DNA of 64,000 bases from positions 1 to 64,000 of the forward strand of contig CANLRB010000001.1 in assembly GCA_947493455.1 (NCBI GenBank), in the 5' to 3' direction. Each line of letters opens with the position of its first letter. The first letter of the stretch is position 1. Below, piece after piece: positions 35,201 to 42,316 of the stretch. Source of the DNA: an uncultured Pseudoalteromonas sp. Lineage in GTDB: Bacteria > Pseudomonadota > Gammaproteobacteria > Enterobacterales > Alteromonadaceae. The notes beneath the pieces were generated by a model. It saw nothing but the letters and a program-made list of their open reading frames with translations, made no database searches and was not told where the DNA came from. The translations under genes were made by a program, and so were the position numbers.

Positions 35201-35395
35201 TGTTTGAGTCCACCAATTTGCCTCGTAGGCGACCTGATCTTTTTGTGCTTTTTGGCCACCCGTATAGGCCTTGCCCGGTTGCCATTGTTCAATACCACTG
35301 CAATCAATATTTGCTGCTTGGGCTGCCCAGCCAGAAACAACAAGCGATAACACACCAACGGTTTTTAGCTGTGTTCGCATTCGTTTTTTATTCAT
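32234..35395 (-). CDS. chiC: GH18 chitinase, secreted, with CBM5/12 at both ends (ChiC-type)
   Basis: This encodes 1053 residues. The layout is: signal peptide (ending near AAQA); N-terminal CBM5/12 (YEANWWTQTDP); two Ig/PKD-like domains (about 90-285; EASASDSDGSIVKLEFLIDS, FTVGGEDQDGQITQLEVFVN); GH18 barrel (about 315-830) with DGVDIDYEY, catalytic Glu482; a ChiC-type beta-domain (about 850-995, VDVSFVAKDFPVGDDNYPIS); a Gly/Asn linker; and a C-terminal CBM5/12 (YKAKWWTATEPSSS). The Tyr in DxDYE and the layout match marine ChiC-type GH18 enzymes. It is first in the operon, with a GGGGGG ribosome binding site, and the promoter lies in the upstream gap. The symbol follows usage in Alteromonadales and is not the Serratia ChiC architecture. 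Confidence 0.92.
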   Translation of the reverse strand: MNKKRMRTQLKTVGVLSLVVSGWAAQAANIDCSGIEQWQPGKAYTGGQKAQKDQVAYEANWWTQTDPATHSGPWQDWDKLGQCAGTDINQPPLTELLSPMSGSSFTENDSVVIEASASDSDGSIVKLEFLIDSQAIATLTAPPYQTNWSATLGEHTLQTRATDDKGATTLSLPSTITVTQADVGNLNPTASISVKSGSTNLQLNDSVVFTVGGEDQDGQITQLEVFVNNTSRHVVSGASGEFEFIGQAIGDYVISVVATDNLGGVSSEAQVIVKVSDSSTPPSERDACKPEGLYQTPGVNTPYCSIYDQNGRESMGLDHPRRVIGYFTSWRTGKNGQPSYLANDIPWDKLTHINYAFAHVDANNKVSIGDPNAPGNAATNMEWPNVAGAEMDPSFSYTGHFNLLNKFKKQHPDVKTLISVGGWAETGGYFDANGNRVANGGFYTMTTNADGSVNTQGIKTFAQSAVEFIEKYGFDGVDIDYEYPSSMQDSGHPDDFPISNSRRAGLNASYQVLMKALREALDKAGEKAGKHYMLTIASPSSGYLLRGMETFQVTQYLDYVNIMSYDLHGAWNDHVGHNAALFDTGKDSELAAWNVYGTKEFEGIGYLNTDWAVTYFRAGLSAGRINIGVPYYTRGFKEVAGGENGLWGKAALPNQAECAKGTGVGEKNKCGNGAIGIDNLWHDLDDNGQEMPAGSNPLWHVKNLQNGVVGSYIQAYGLDPQNDPNDKLVGTYTRHYDDVAVAPWLWNDTKKVFLSIEDEVSMATKLDYVINKGLGGIMFWELAGDFDYDSAKNEYVMGSTMTRLAYDKFNQAGSQYDIHKGEKSHQLPSSSVDVSFVAKDFPVGDDNYPISPTFSFTNNSSIDLSGAKISFDVPVATSAIFKSNWNAQEKLGMAVDINRSNAAGNNIGGFENEFHRFSITLNNEWGGATKSFAPGETINAQVMYYMPITGPVNFTFEKDGQSYAMASEYPTLPTAQPGNGNGGGNNSGQCEGVNIADIPVYPNFPRTDWAGNPSHANAGDLLLDSAKTAVYKAKWWTATEPSSSADWDKVCSL

Positions 35396-35858
35396 GTTCC
35401 CCCCAAATGGAAATTAGTTCGCACCTCATCGCGCTTAAAAAAAGTAACACACATTTAACATTAATCAAACTTTCATTAACAAATAAACCCATTTTCGATA
35501 CATGCTTGGTAAGCATTTAAAAACAAAGATTTAGGTGTAAATAAAGGCGGAGCAAGTGCTTTAAACAAGAGTAATGACAAAGAATTAGATTTATCTGTTA
35601 ACAATTAAATTACAAAGAAAATTACGATACTCAATCCATCTCTAAGTAGCAGAATGGCTAACTTATAACCAAATAAATTTCGTGTATAACAAAAAGTTCT
35701 GATTAATTTTAAAAAAAATGATTTTTTCTACAATTTTCGCGCGAATTTAAACTCGACTTTGTACTTTTTTCTCTAAAACCAATATCGGCAATGATCTTAT
35801 TAATAACTAAATACGTACCGCTGTTTAATGTTACAAACTTTGAATCAAGGCATTTTTT
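35396..35858. other. 463-bp AT-rich divergent intergenic region
   Basis: This gap separates chiC (minus) from the exported CIA30 gene (plus) and must hold both promoters. No gene is seen. The only notable structure is a short inverted repeat, ATGCTT-GGT-AAGCAT at 35502-35516, about 110 bases upstream of chiC, which could be an operator. Runs of A and T near 35700-35730 may be curved DNA. No convincing -35/-10 pair was identified. Confidence 0.5.
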
Positions 35859-36422
35859 ATGGTCTTCAAAAAGTTGGTTTATTTTTTATTTACAGTAAGT
35901 AGTGTACTGATGAGTGCAAGTTTGAAAGCAAAAAGCGAAGACATTGATTTAGATAGTTTAAATTGGTTTGTAATTAATGATGATGTGATGGGAGGTGTGT
36001 CACGCAGCAGGGTTACAGTGCGCAATAATCTCATTTTTGAAGGTAAGGTGTCGCTTGAAAACAATGGCGGATTTGCGTCATTTAGAACCCCTTTTTCATT
36101 TCAAGACACAGTTCCAAACGCGCTAAAAATTACATACAAGCCGAACGGAAAGAAGTTTCAGTTCAGAATGCGTGTTGACCAATATTACGACGGGCCAGCC
36201 TTTGTTACCTATTTACCTCATAATGAAAGTAATAACTGGCAATCCGTCATCATTACCGAACACGACGTTGCGCTGATGTTTCGCGGTCGAAAATTCACGC
36301 CAAAAACACCGTTCAACTTTGCCGATGTAACATCGATCGGCTTTTTAATTTCTTCTCAGCAAAGAGGCCCTTTTTCACTGGAGGTTAAAGAAATTAAGCC
36401 CATTTTCAGCGAAAAAACGTAA
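35859..36422 (+). CDS. Exported CIA30-family protein
   Basis: This encodes 187 residues. The N-terminus is a signal peptide (MVFKKLVYFLFTVSSVLMSASLKA). The body matches the CIA30/NDUFAF1-type beta-sandwich: LNWFVINDDVMGGVSRSR, LIFEGKVSLENNGGFASFRT, then FRMRVDQYYDGPAFVTYLP and FADVTSIGFLISSQQRGPFSLEVKEI. The family was named for a mitochondrial complex I assembly factor, but bacterial members are carbohydrate-binding-like folds of uncertain role. Export and the position next to a chitinase operon fit a periplasmic binding role better than complex I assembly (inference). AAGG lies 8 bases before the ATG. Confidence 0.85.
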   Translation: MVFKKLVYFLFTVSSVLMSASLKAKSEDIDLDSLNWFVINDDVMGGVSRSRVTVRNNLIFEGKVSLENNGGFASFRTPFSFQDTVPNALKITYKPNGKKFQFRMRVDQYYDGPAFVTYLPHNESNNWQSVIITEHDVALMFRGRKFTPKTPFNFADVTSIGFLISSQQRGPFSLEVKEIKPIFSEKT

Positions 36423-36435
36423 GAAATAATTAAGT

Positions 36436-36460
36436 AGTACCAATTTTTTATTGGTACTTT
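36436..36460. terminator. Bidirectional terminator between convergent genes
   Basis: A perfect 9-bp stem AGTACCAAT / ATTGGTACT encloses a 5-T loop, with short T and A tracts outside. It sits between the CIA30 gene (plus) and the SRPBCC gene (minus) and can end both transcripts. Confidence 0.75.
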
Positions 36461-36466
36461 GAAACA

Positions 36467-36997
36467 TCACTGCTCCAAAATAACCTTTAGATTATCAAGA
36501 CCAACTTGCAAGTCATTTCCAATTGCATTTTCAAAGTCCATCACGGCAATTAATAAATTCATAGGATAGTTAAGACGGCCGCTAAATCCCCAAGTTACCG
36601 TCGTTTTATCTCCATTTTCCTCAGTTATCATAAACGCCGGAGAGGTACTTTCAAAGGGGGTTAAAAAGCGCAGTTCATAGTCTATTCGTTGATTTTCAAC
36701 TAATTTAATTATTTCTTGCTCACCGTGCCCCACTTCTGGATGGTCACTTTGCCATGCTGATACAAACCCAGGTTCAGCATCTGTACCGCGATAACTTTTT
36801 GTCATGGCTGGATCAATATTTGCCCATTTACTAAAGTTATCTTGGTTTTTTAAATACTTAATATAGTTAAACACACTAGGTAGGGGCTTGTTAATCGTCA
36901 CGGTACGTTCTACATGGTATTCATTGGCAACAAATAACGCAGCAATAAACGGCAAGGCGACAATAACACCTACGGCGATCAGTATTTTTTTTAACAT
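36467..36997 (-). CDS. SRPBCC/polyketide-cyclase-fold membrane-anchored protein
   Basis: The frame is open from 37099, but the ATG at 36997 has a GAGAG site and yields 176 residues starting MLKKILIAVGVIVALPFIAALF, a single membrane anchor. The rest is a START/SRPBCC ligand-binding fold: VERTVTINKPLPSVFNYIKYLKNQDNFSKW near the start, YELRFLTPFESTSPAFMITEENGDKTTVTWGFSG in the middle and a long C-terminal helix. Proteins of this type bind hydrophobic ligands; the specific role is unknown. It is transcribed alone and divergent from the binding-protein/kinase operon. Confidence 0.8.
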   Translation of the reverse strand: MLKKILIAVGVIVALPFIAALFVANEYHVERTVTINKPLPSVFNYIKYLKNQDNFSKWANIDPAMTKSYRGTDAEPGFVSAWQSDHPEVGHGEQEIIKLVENQRIDYELRFLTPFESTSPAFMITEENGDKTTVTWGFSGRLNYPMNLLIAVMDFENAIGNDLQVGLDNLKVILEQ

Positions 36998-37154
36998 TGT
37001 ATCTCTCTTTTTAGTTATCGTTATTATTAAATTTTGTTCAGTCAATAAACCAGTAATAATAGTAAGATATGATATAAAACAATAACAAATGCAAATCACG
37101 TACTACAATTACTAAGGCGTTTATTCACTTTTCTAAATAGGTATCTCAGCAACT

Positions 37155-38129
37155 ATGTCTGCGCTTTTTTCTAAGATAGTCAAATTAGCATTTTGTTCCA
37201 CAATAGGCACTTTGCTGCTTGCGTGTACCCAAGAGCAACAACAAACAAATGTAAAGCCTACGCAGGTCACAATGGCTATCGACCTTTGGCCCGGCTACTA
37301 TCCGGCTATTATTGCAAAAGAACGCGGTATATTTAAAAAGCACAATCTTGATGTCACTATTGACCTGCCCAATAACACGAATCGCATGTTGGCTAATTTT
37401 GCCGCGGGTCAATATCAATTTATCGCGGTTTCATTGGGCGACGTCATCAACCTTGCACAACAATACCAACAAGCCAGGGTGATTATCGCAGCCGATGAAT
37501 CTAATGGCGGGGATGCGATTATATCGACGAAACCAATCACTGCATTAAAAGGTTCAAAGATAGGGACCAATCTTGGCGGATTTGGCGAGCTGTTTGTACG
37601 TGAAATGTTAAAACAGCAAAGTATTAACGTTGACGAGGTAGAGCTCGTTAATATTGATGCATCTAATGCACCCGAGCTTATTAATCAACAAAAAATTGAC
37701 TTTGCCCATACTTGGCACCCGTATATTGATCAAGCCAAAAAGTACGGTGCAAGCGTCGTTTTTTCAAGTCAACACACGCCAGGCTTAATAACCGACGTTG
37801 TGGTGGTACGTGGTGAATTTGCCAGCACCAATGGGCAAGCCGTCAGTGCATTTACCACCGCATGGTTTGAGGCGCAAACTTGGTGGCGCGAAAATAGAGC
37901 ACAAGGCAATAAAATAATCGGCGCTACGCTACAACAAAACCCTAACACAATCAGCCTCGACGGAATTAAGTTGTTAAACAGCACCGATAACAAAACACTA
38001 TTTAATGTCGAGAGTGTAAATTCGTTACATTCAATTGTGACTATGTATAACGATTTTTATATTGAACAAGGGATCTTAAAGCAACCGATCAATGCAAGTT
38101 TACTGCTAAATGAGACATATTTACCGTGA
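37155..38129 (+). CDS. Lipoprotein ABC-type substrate-binding protein (SsuA/NMT1-like), probable sensor partner
   Basis: This encodes 324 residues. A lipobox, TLLLACTQEQ, marks a lipoprotein. The fold is the type 2 periplasmic binding protein of the nitrate/sulfonate/thiamine-precursor group: VTMAIDLWPGYYPAIIAKERGIF, then FIAVSLGDVINLAQ, a GSKIGTNLGGFGELFVREML segment and a C-terminal NDFYIEQGIL. No permease or ATPase gene follows. Instead its stop overlaps the GTG start of a histidine kinase by 4 bases, so it probably presents a ligand to that kinase rather than to a transporter (inference). The ligand is unknown. Confidence 0.85.
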   Translation: MSALFSKIVKLAFCSTIGTLLLACTQEQQQTNVKPTQVTMAIDLWPGYYPAIIAKERGIFKKHNLDVTIDLPNNTNRMLANFAAGQYQFIAVSLGDVINLAQQYQQARVIIAADESNGGDAIISTKPITALKGSKIGTNLGGFGELFVREMLKQQSINVDEVELVNIDASNAPELINQQKIDFAHTWHPYIDQAKKYGASVVFSSQHTPGLITDVVVVRGEFASTNGQAVSAFTTAWFEAQTWWRENRAQGNKIIGATLQQNPNTISLDGIKLLNSTDNKTLFNVESVNSLHSIVTMYNDFYIEQGILKQPINASLLLNETYLP

Positions 38130-40021
38130 AACTTAAATGGCAATTGATCCTGCTCCTGTTATTTTTGCTGCTTGTCCCGTCAGCCATTTTGTCATACCTC
38201 TCTTATACCAAAAGTGTTAAGCAAATCCAGCAACACCGCGAGCACTCCCGCGCGATAATTTCCAATCAAGCAAGCCAGCATATTTACAACTACCTTTATC
38301 AAACAATTGAGTACGTGCGTGTTGATAGCAATATTCCACAACTTCATTACTTTTTAGAAAAAACACAACAAGACTACTCGCGTCGTGATATTCTCGAAAT
38401 TCTGCGCAGCGTCATTGTAAAAGACCCTCTCAACGTGACGTCAGCCGCGATTATCGATCTAAATGGACTTAATGTACTCGATACAAACGTTACTTCAGAG
38501 GCGACTAGCGAGGCTGAACTTCCTTACTTTATTCAGCAACAAAATAACGAATTGCCACAAGTATACTTTAACTATAATCAGCCCAGCATACCGCGGGGGC
38601 TTACGGTATCATCACCAATCCGTAATGGATTGGGCGACACAGTTGGCTACTTGCGACTTAAAATTGAAGCCGCTGTGATACAACAACTTATTAATCAATT
38701 CGCAAAAGATATAAAACAAACCTATCGCATTCAAGTAGTTGAAGCAGACACCGTAATCGCCGATTCTCATTTGGCATTTAAAAATCAACTACACCAATTT
38801 GCAACGTCACCCTATTTAGCGAAACAAGAAATCCAGTTTTTAAATTGGCAAGTGACGCTACAAGAATCAATTGATTCGATAATGCACCCTATTGACGTGC
38901 AAAAAAACTACTTTTTATATCAACTTAGTGCCAGTTTTGTACTGGCGGTACTGATAAGCTTTATCGTGGCTCACTTTTTGTCGTTACCAGTGCAACGTGT
39001 TAAACGAGCCAGTTTAAAAATCGCTCACGGCGCCTACGACCACAGACTAAAACCGGAAACAACCAAGGAATTTGATGAACTTGCAAAGGCGATCAATACA
39101 ATGGCAGATCAATTGGTATTGAGTTATCGCACTCTTGAGCAAGAGCACGAAGAGCTTATTTTTAATCAAAATAAAGTTAATGAGCTCAATGAGCAACTTG
39201 AGCACAGAGTCAAAGAGCGAACCTTTGAACTCGAGCAAAAACACCTCGAGCTCGAAAATGCCATGACTAAAATAATTCAAAGTGAAAAAATGGCTTCGCT
39301 CGGTAGCTTAGTCGCCGGGGTCTCACACGAACTCAATACACCAATCGGAATTGCAATCACAAGTAGCTCGTATGCACTTGACAAAATTAATGAAATTAAC
39401 GAGCAACTCAATTCAAAATTGCTCTCGCAAAATTCATTGATTGACTTGCTCGGTGATAGTGAGAAAGCGCTTACTATGGCCATTAGTAATTGCCATAAAG
39501 CAAGTGAGTTGGTGACAAGTTTTAAACACGTCTCTGTCGATCAAACCAGTAATCGTCGCCGTGAATTTAATTTAGGCGACACGTTAATCGAAATTGAGCG
39601 CACCTTGCATAATATGATCAAACAAAACCATCATCATTTTGAGCTGATCATAAATGACCCCATCGCCCTCGACGGTTACCCCGGCGCGTTTGAGCAAATA
39701 ATGATGAACCTCATTACAAATTCAATTAAACATGGTTTTGATGGCACGTCGCACGGCACCATCAAAATAACCGTGTTTACACCACAAAATGACAAAGTTG
39801 AGCTCTTGTACCAAGATGATGGCGTTGGCATTGAACGTAAGGCCCAAAACAAGGTGTTCGACCCCTTTTTTACCAGTAAAATGGGCGAAGGCGGTAGCGG
39901 GCTCGGGCTTTATATCGTGTATAACTTAGTTACCAACGTGCTTGGTGGCAGTATAGAACTCACCTCGACACCAAAGAAAGGGGTTAATTTTAAGCTAACG
40001 TTACCTTTGTCTGCACCCTAG
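38126..40021 (+). CDS. Membrane sensor histidine kinase
   Basis: This encodes 631 residues from a GTG start overlapping the binding-protein stop (GTGA). Layout: TM1 (about 5-24), a Cache-like periplasmic domain (about 30-265), TM2 (about 270-292), HAMP (about 293-345), a coiled coil, HisKA with His401 in SLVAGVSHELNTPIGI, and a HATPase domain with NLITNSIKHGF (N box), DDGVGIERKAQNKVFDPFFTSK and GGSGLGLYIVYNLV (G boxes). No response regulator is adjacent, so its partner is elsewhere. Coupling to a binding-protein lipoprotein suggests that ligand capture outside the membrane drives signalling. Confidence 0.92.
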   Translation: MKLKWQLILLLLFLLLVPSAILSYLSYTKSVKQIQQHREHSRAIISNQASQHIYNYLYQTIEYVRVDSNIPQLHYFLEKTQQDYSRRDILEILRSVIVKDPLNVTSAAIIDLNGLNVLDTNVTSEATSEAELPYFIQQQNNELPQVYFNYNQPSIPRGLTVSSPIRNGLGDTVGYLRLKIEAAVIQQLINQFAKDIKQTYRIQVVEADTVIADSHLAFKNQLHQFATSPYLAKQEIQFLNWQVTLQESIDSIMHPIDVQKNYFLYQLSASFVLAVLISFIVAHFLSLPVQRVKRASLKIAHGAYDHRLKPETTKEFDELAKAINTMADQLVLSYRTLEQEHEELIFNQNKVNELNEQLEHRVKERTFELEQKHLELENAMTKIIQSEKMASLGSLVAGVSHELNTPIGIAITSSSYALDKINEINEQLNSKLLSQNSLIDLLGDSEKALTMAISNCHKASELVTSFKHVSVDQTSNRRREFNLGDTLIEIERTLHNMIKQNHHHFELIINDPIALDGYPGAFEQIMMNLITNSIKHGFDGTSHGTIKITVFTPQNDKVELLYQDDGVGIERKAQNKVFDPFFTSKMGEGGSGLGLYIVYNLVTNVLGGSIELTSTPKKGVNFKLTLPLSAP

Positions 40022-40056
40022 TTTCTGCTATTTGGCTTTGCTATGCTTAATGTGCA

Positions 40057-40488
40057 ATGACAAAAACAATAATAAAAGAAAGAAATAAAGGTCTGAATCA
40101 TCTCATGAGTAGTCCACTTGGCGGCGTTTATATCGAGCGGCTCAATAAGCAAAAAAAAGCATGCTTTCAACCTGGGCATCAAATCAACGTCAAACTAGAT
40201 GTGACACTGATTGTCGATGGTAAACTGCACATTCAAGATAATTACTCAGTTGTGGTAGGCGACGAGGTACATATTCAAACTAATAACGTTGAGTTATCTA
40301 TTCAGAGCTATATTAACGACGCACAGCTATTGGTTGCACAAATCACACTGAACTTGCATGAAATCAACAAAAAATATGCCAATTTACTGTTGCAAACAGT
40401 ACACCTCTCTCCGTCAGAGCCCATAACAACATTGGTTGAAGGGAACAATAATATCACCTTAATGATGTGCGCAACGCCTATAAATTAA
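40057..40488 (+). CDS. Hypothetical soluble protein
   Basis: This encodes 143 residues with no signal peptide or membrane segment and no family recognised. It is beta-rich with alternating hydrophobics (VKLDVTLIVDGKLHIQDN, VHIQTNNVELSIQSY) and a short basic N-terminus. It lies 35 bases after the kinase and 12 bases before an FMN reductase gene on the same strand, so it is likely part of that operon. The start is uncertain: a second Met at codon 17 (SSPLGGVY follows) is possible and neither has a strong ribosome binding site. Confidence 0.65.
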   Translation: MTKTIIKERNKGLNHLMSSPLGGVYIERLNKQKKACFQPGHQINVKLDVTLIVDGKLHIQDNYSVVVGDEVHIQTNNVELSIQSYINDAQLLVAQITLNLHEINKKYANLLLQTVHLSPSEPITTLVEGNNNITLMMCATPIN

Positions 40489-40500
40489 AAGAACTTTTCT

Positions 40501-41133
40501 ATGAATATCGTTATCATCAGCGGCAGTCATCGCCCTAACTCTAATAGCGTTAAACTCGCCAATAAAATAAATGAAAATGTACTTGCTCAATTAAGTACTG
40601 TTGACAGCCACATTATCGAACTGGCGAAATTTCCAGCGCTGCTTTCACATTATGGCGATGAACAATTCCAATCGAATGAACTACAACAGCAAAAAGCCCA
40701 TGTACTCGACTTACTCTACGGAGCTGATGGCATTATCATTATTGCACCTGAATGGGGCGGCTCACTACCACCTGCACTGGTAAACCTATTACTACTATGC
40801 GCAAATGGCTCTGCAGGTGGTTTGCCACTTGGACATAAACCAGCCTTTGCAGTTGGCGTATCAGATTCGGGCGCAGGTGCGAGCCCAGTTAGTCAGTTAA
40901 AGGCGTATAGTGCTAAAAACACGCACTTAACTTGGTGTCCGCAACATGCAATTGTGCAAAACGTGAGTGAATTTTTAACGGCGCCTTGGCCGTCACCAAA
41001 CAATGATCGAACCGGCCAATTACAAAGTCGATTTCAAACCGGGATCGAATCGTTATTACTTTACGCGGAGCAATTAAAACCAATTCGAGACCAATTAGTT
41101 ACCCTATCTAAAGTGCATCCTTTTGGTCAGTAA
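40501..41133 (+). CDS. NADPH-dependent FMN reductase family protein
   Basis: This encodes 210 residues with a flavodoxin-like fold. The N-terminal FMN phosphate loop is SGSHRPNSNSVKLAN, and the middle has ADGIIIIAPEWGGSLPPALVNLL, where the family usually has PEYN. GVSDSGAGASPVSQLK follows in the second flavin loop. It is probably a cytoplasmic quinone/FMN/azo-type reductase; the substrate is not predictable. It is the last gene of the plus-strand set that begins with the binding protein. Confidence 0.85.
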   Translation: MNIVIISGSHRPNSNSVKLANKINENVLAQLSTVDSHIIELAKFPALLSHYGDEQFQSNELQQQKAHVLDLLYGADGIIIIAPEWGGSLPPALVNLLLLCANGSAGGLPLGHKPAFAVGVSDSGAGASPVSQLKAYSAKNTHLTWCPQHAIVQNVSEFLTAPWPSPNNDRTGQLQSRFQTGIESLLLYAEQLKPIRDQLVTLSKVHPFGQ

Positions 41134-41163
41134 TTGGCACGTCTAGCTGCGCCTCTGCACACA

Positions 41164-41204
41164 AATAAAAAAGGCGCACCGAAAAAATGAAAAAGGTGCG
41201 CCTA
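41164..41204 (-). terminator. Terminator of the RND efflux operon
   Basis: A perfect 9-bp stem AGGCGCACC (41172-41180) / GGTGCGCCT (41195-41203) has a 14-base A-rich loop. On the minus strand it is followed by a T-rich run (complement of 41164-41172). It lies 29 bases past the adaptor stop; it may also slow plus-strand read-through from the FMN reductase. Confidence 0.8.
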
Positions 41205-41232
41205 AGGCTTATCAATATACCAAATGCATAAA

Positions 41233-42306
41233 TTAATTGACGGACGCAGTCAGTTGCTTGCTCTCTTTTAAGCGCACTGTCACACCATCACGTAAGTTTT
41301 CACTGCCGCGTACAGCCACTTTTTGCCCTGCTTTCAACTGGGTACTTTTTACTTCAATGTAATCATAAAAACCACTGCCAGGGATCACGGTAACTTGAGT
41401 CGCTTTGAGCTCGTCGTCAATCACGTTTACATAGACCTTATCGTGACGCAGCACAAGTGCATCACGGTGCACCGTCAGCGCTTGATGACTCTCACTACTT
41501 GCGAGCGATACGCGCACAGCGCTGCCTATTGGCAAAGTGTGGTTATTTAACGCGATGCGCACTTCCATGGTACGGCTGCGCTCATCACCAACCGGAATAA
41601 GGGCACGAATTTTAGATTCCAATTGGGTGCCTTTTTGGCGTACAACCACCGTATCGCCAATACGATTAAACTGAGTATGGTTAAGCGGTGCATTTGCTTT
41701 AACTTCTAAGTTATTCATACTCACCAAACGCACGGTTGCATTATTTAATTGGCTGTACTCACCCACTTGCTTATAGCGTTCAACCACAGTGCCCGAAAAC
41801 GGCGCTCGCAGTGCTGTTTTGGTTAACTGTAACTCAATGCGTTTAACCGCCAATTCAGCTTGTAGTAATTCCTGCTGCGCCATTTCAAGATCTGCCGCTT
41901 TTTCATCAAGGGCATCAAGGGCGGCATTTTTGCCGAGTTTAGTTAAACGTTGCTGCTGCTTTTGCAACAGCGATACGCGCGTTTCTAAACGGCTAATCGT
42001 GGCGTTAGCCTGCTGTAATTCAAGTTGTAAAAATGCATCATCGAGTTTGAGAACAACATCGCCTTTTTCAAATTCCTCGCCGACTTCGGCAACCCACTTA
42101 ACAACACCGGCGACTTCGGTGCTTAAGCGAGAGTCAAAGCGACTTACTACTGTACCCGGCACCCAAGCTTGTTCGGCAATTTCAGCCTGTTCAACTTCGC
42201 TAACGGCAACCAAAGGTGCTGGACGCTTTGGCGCATCATTTGCAATCACACTGTGACTCACAAGAGCCGCCGCAATAATGAATGGTGTAAATAACTTAAT
42301 GTTCAT
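41233..42306 (-). CDS. RND efflux periplasmic adaptor (membrane fusion protein)
   Basis: The frame extends to 42444, but the ATG at 42306 follows AGGAG and gives a signal peptide (MNIKLFTPFIIAAALVSHSVIA), 357 residues in all. The HlyD/AcrA-type layout is clear: lipoyl halves (STEVAGVVKWVAEVGEEFEKGDVVLKLDD and LRAPFSGTVVERYKQVGEYSQ) around a coiled-coil hairpin, then beta-barrel and membrane-proximal domains. The N-terminus shows no lipobox Cys. It links the RND pump to an outer membrane channel encoded elsewhere. The gene starts 10 bases after the pump gene. Confidence 0.9.
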   Translation of the reverse strand: MNIKLFTPFIIAAALVSHSVIANDAPKRPAPLVAVSEVEQAEIAEQAWVPGTVVSRFDSRLSTEVAGVVKWVAEVGEEFEKGDVVLKLDDAFLQLELQQANATISRLETRVSLLQKQQQRLTKLGKNAALDALDEKAADLEMAQQELLQAELAVKRIELQLTKTALRAPFSGTVVERYKQVGEYSQLNNATVRLVSMNNLEVKANAPLNHTQFNRIGDTVVVRQKGTQLESKIRALIPVGDERSRTMEVRIALNNHTLPIGSAVRVSLASSESHQALTVHRDALVLRHDKVYVNVIDDELKATQVTVIPGSGFYDYIEVKSTQLKAGQKVAVRGSENLRDGVTVRLKESKQLTASVN

Positions 42307-42316
42307 CTTGGCTCTC

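Noticed and set aside
36998-37099. N-terminal extension of the SRPBCC gene
   Set aside because: The extension runs through the divergent promoter region, lacks a ribosome binding site, and the ATG at 36997 gives a normal membrane anchor.
37155-38129. Taurine/nitrate uptake ABC transporter locus
   Set aside because: Only the binding protein is present; the following gene is a kinase, so a transport operon is not supported.
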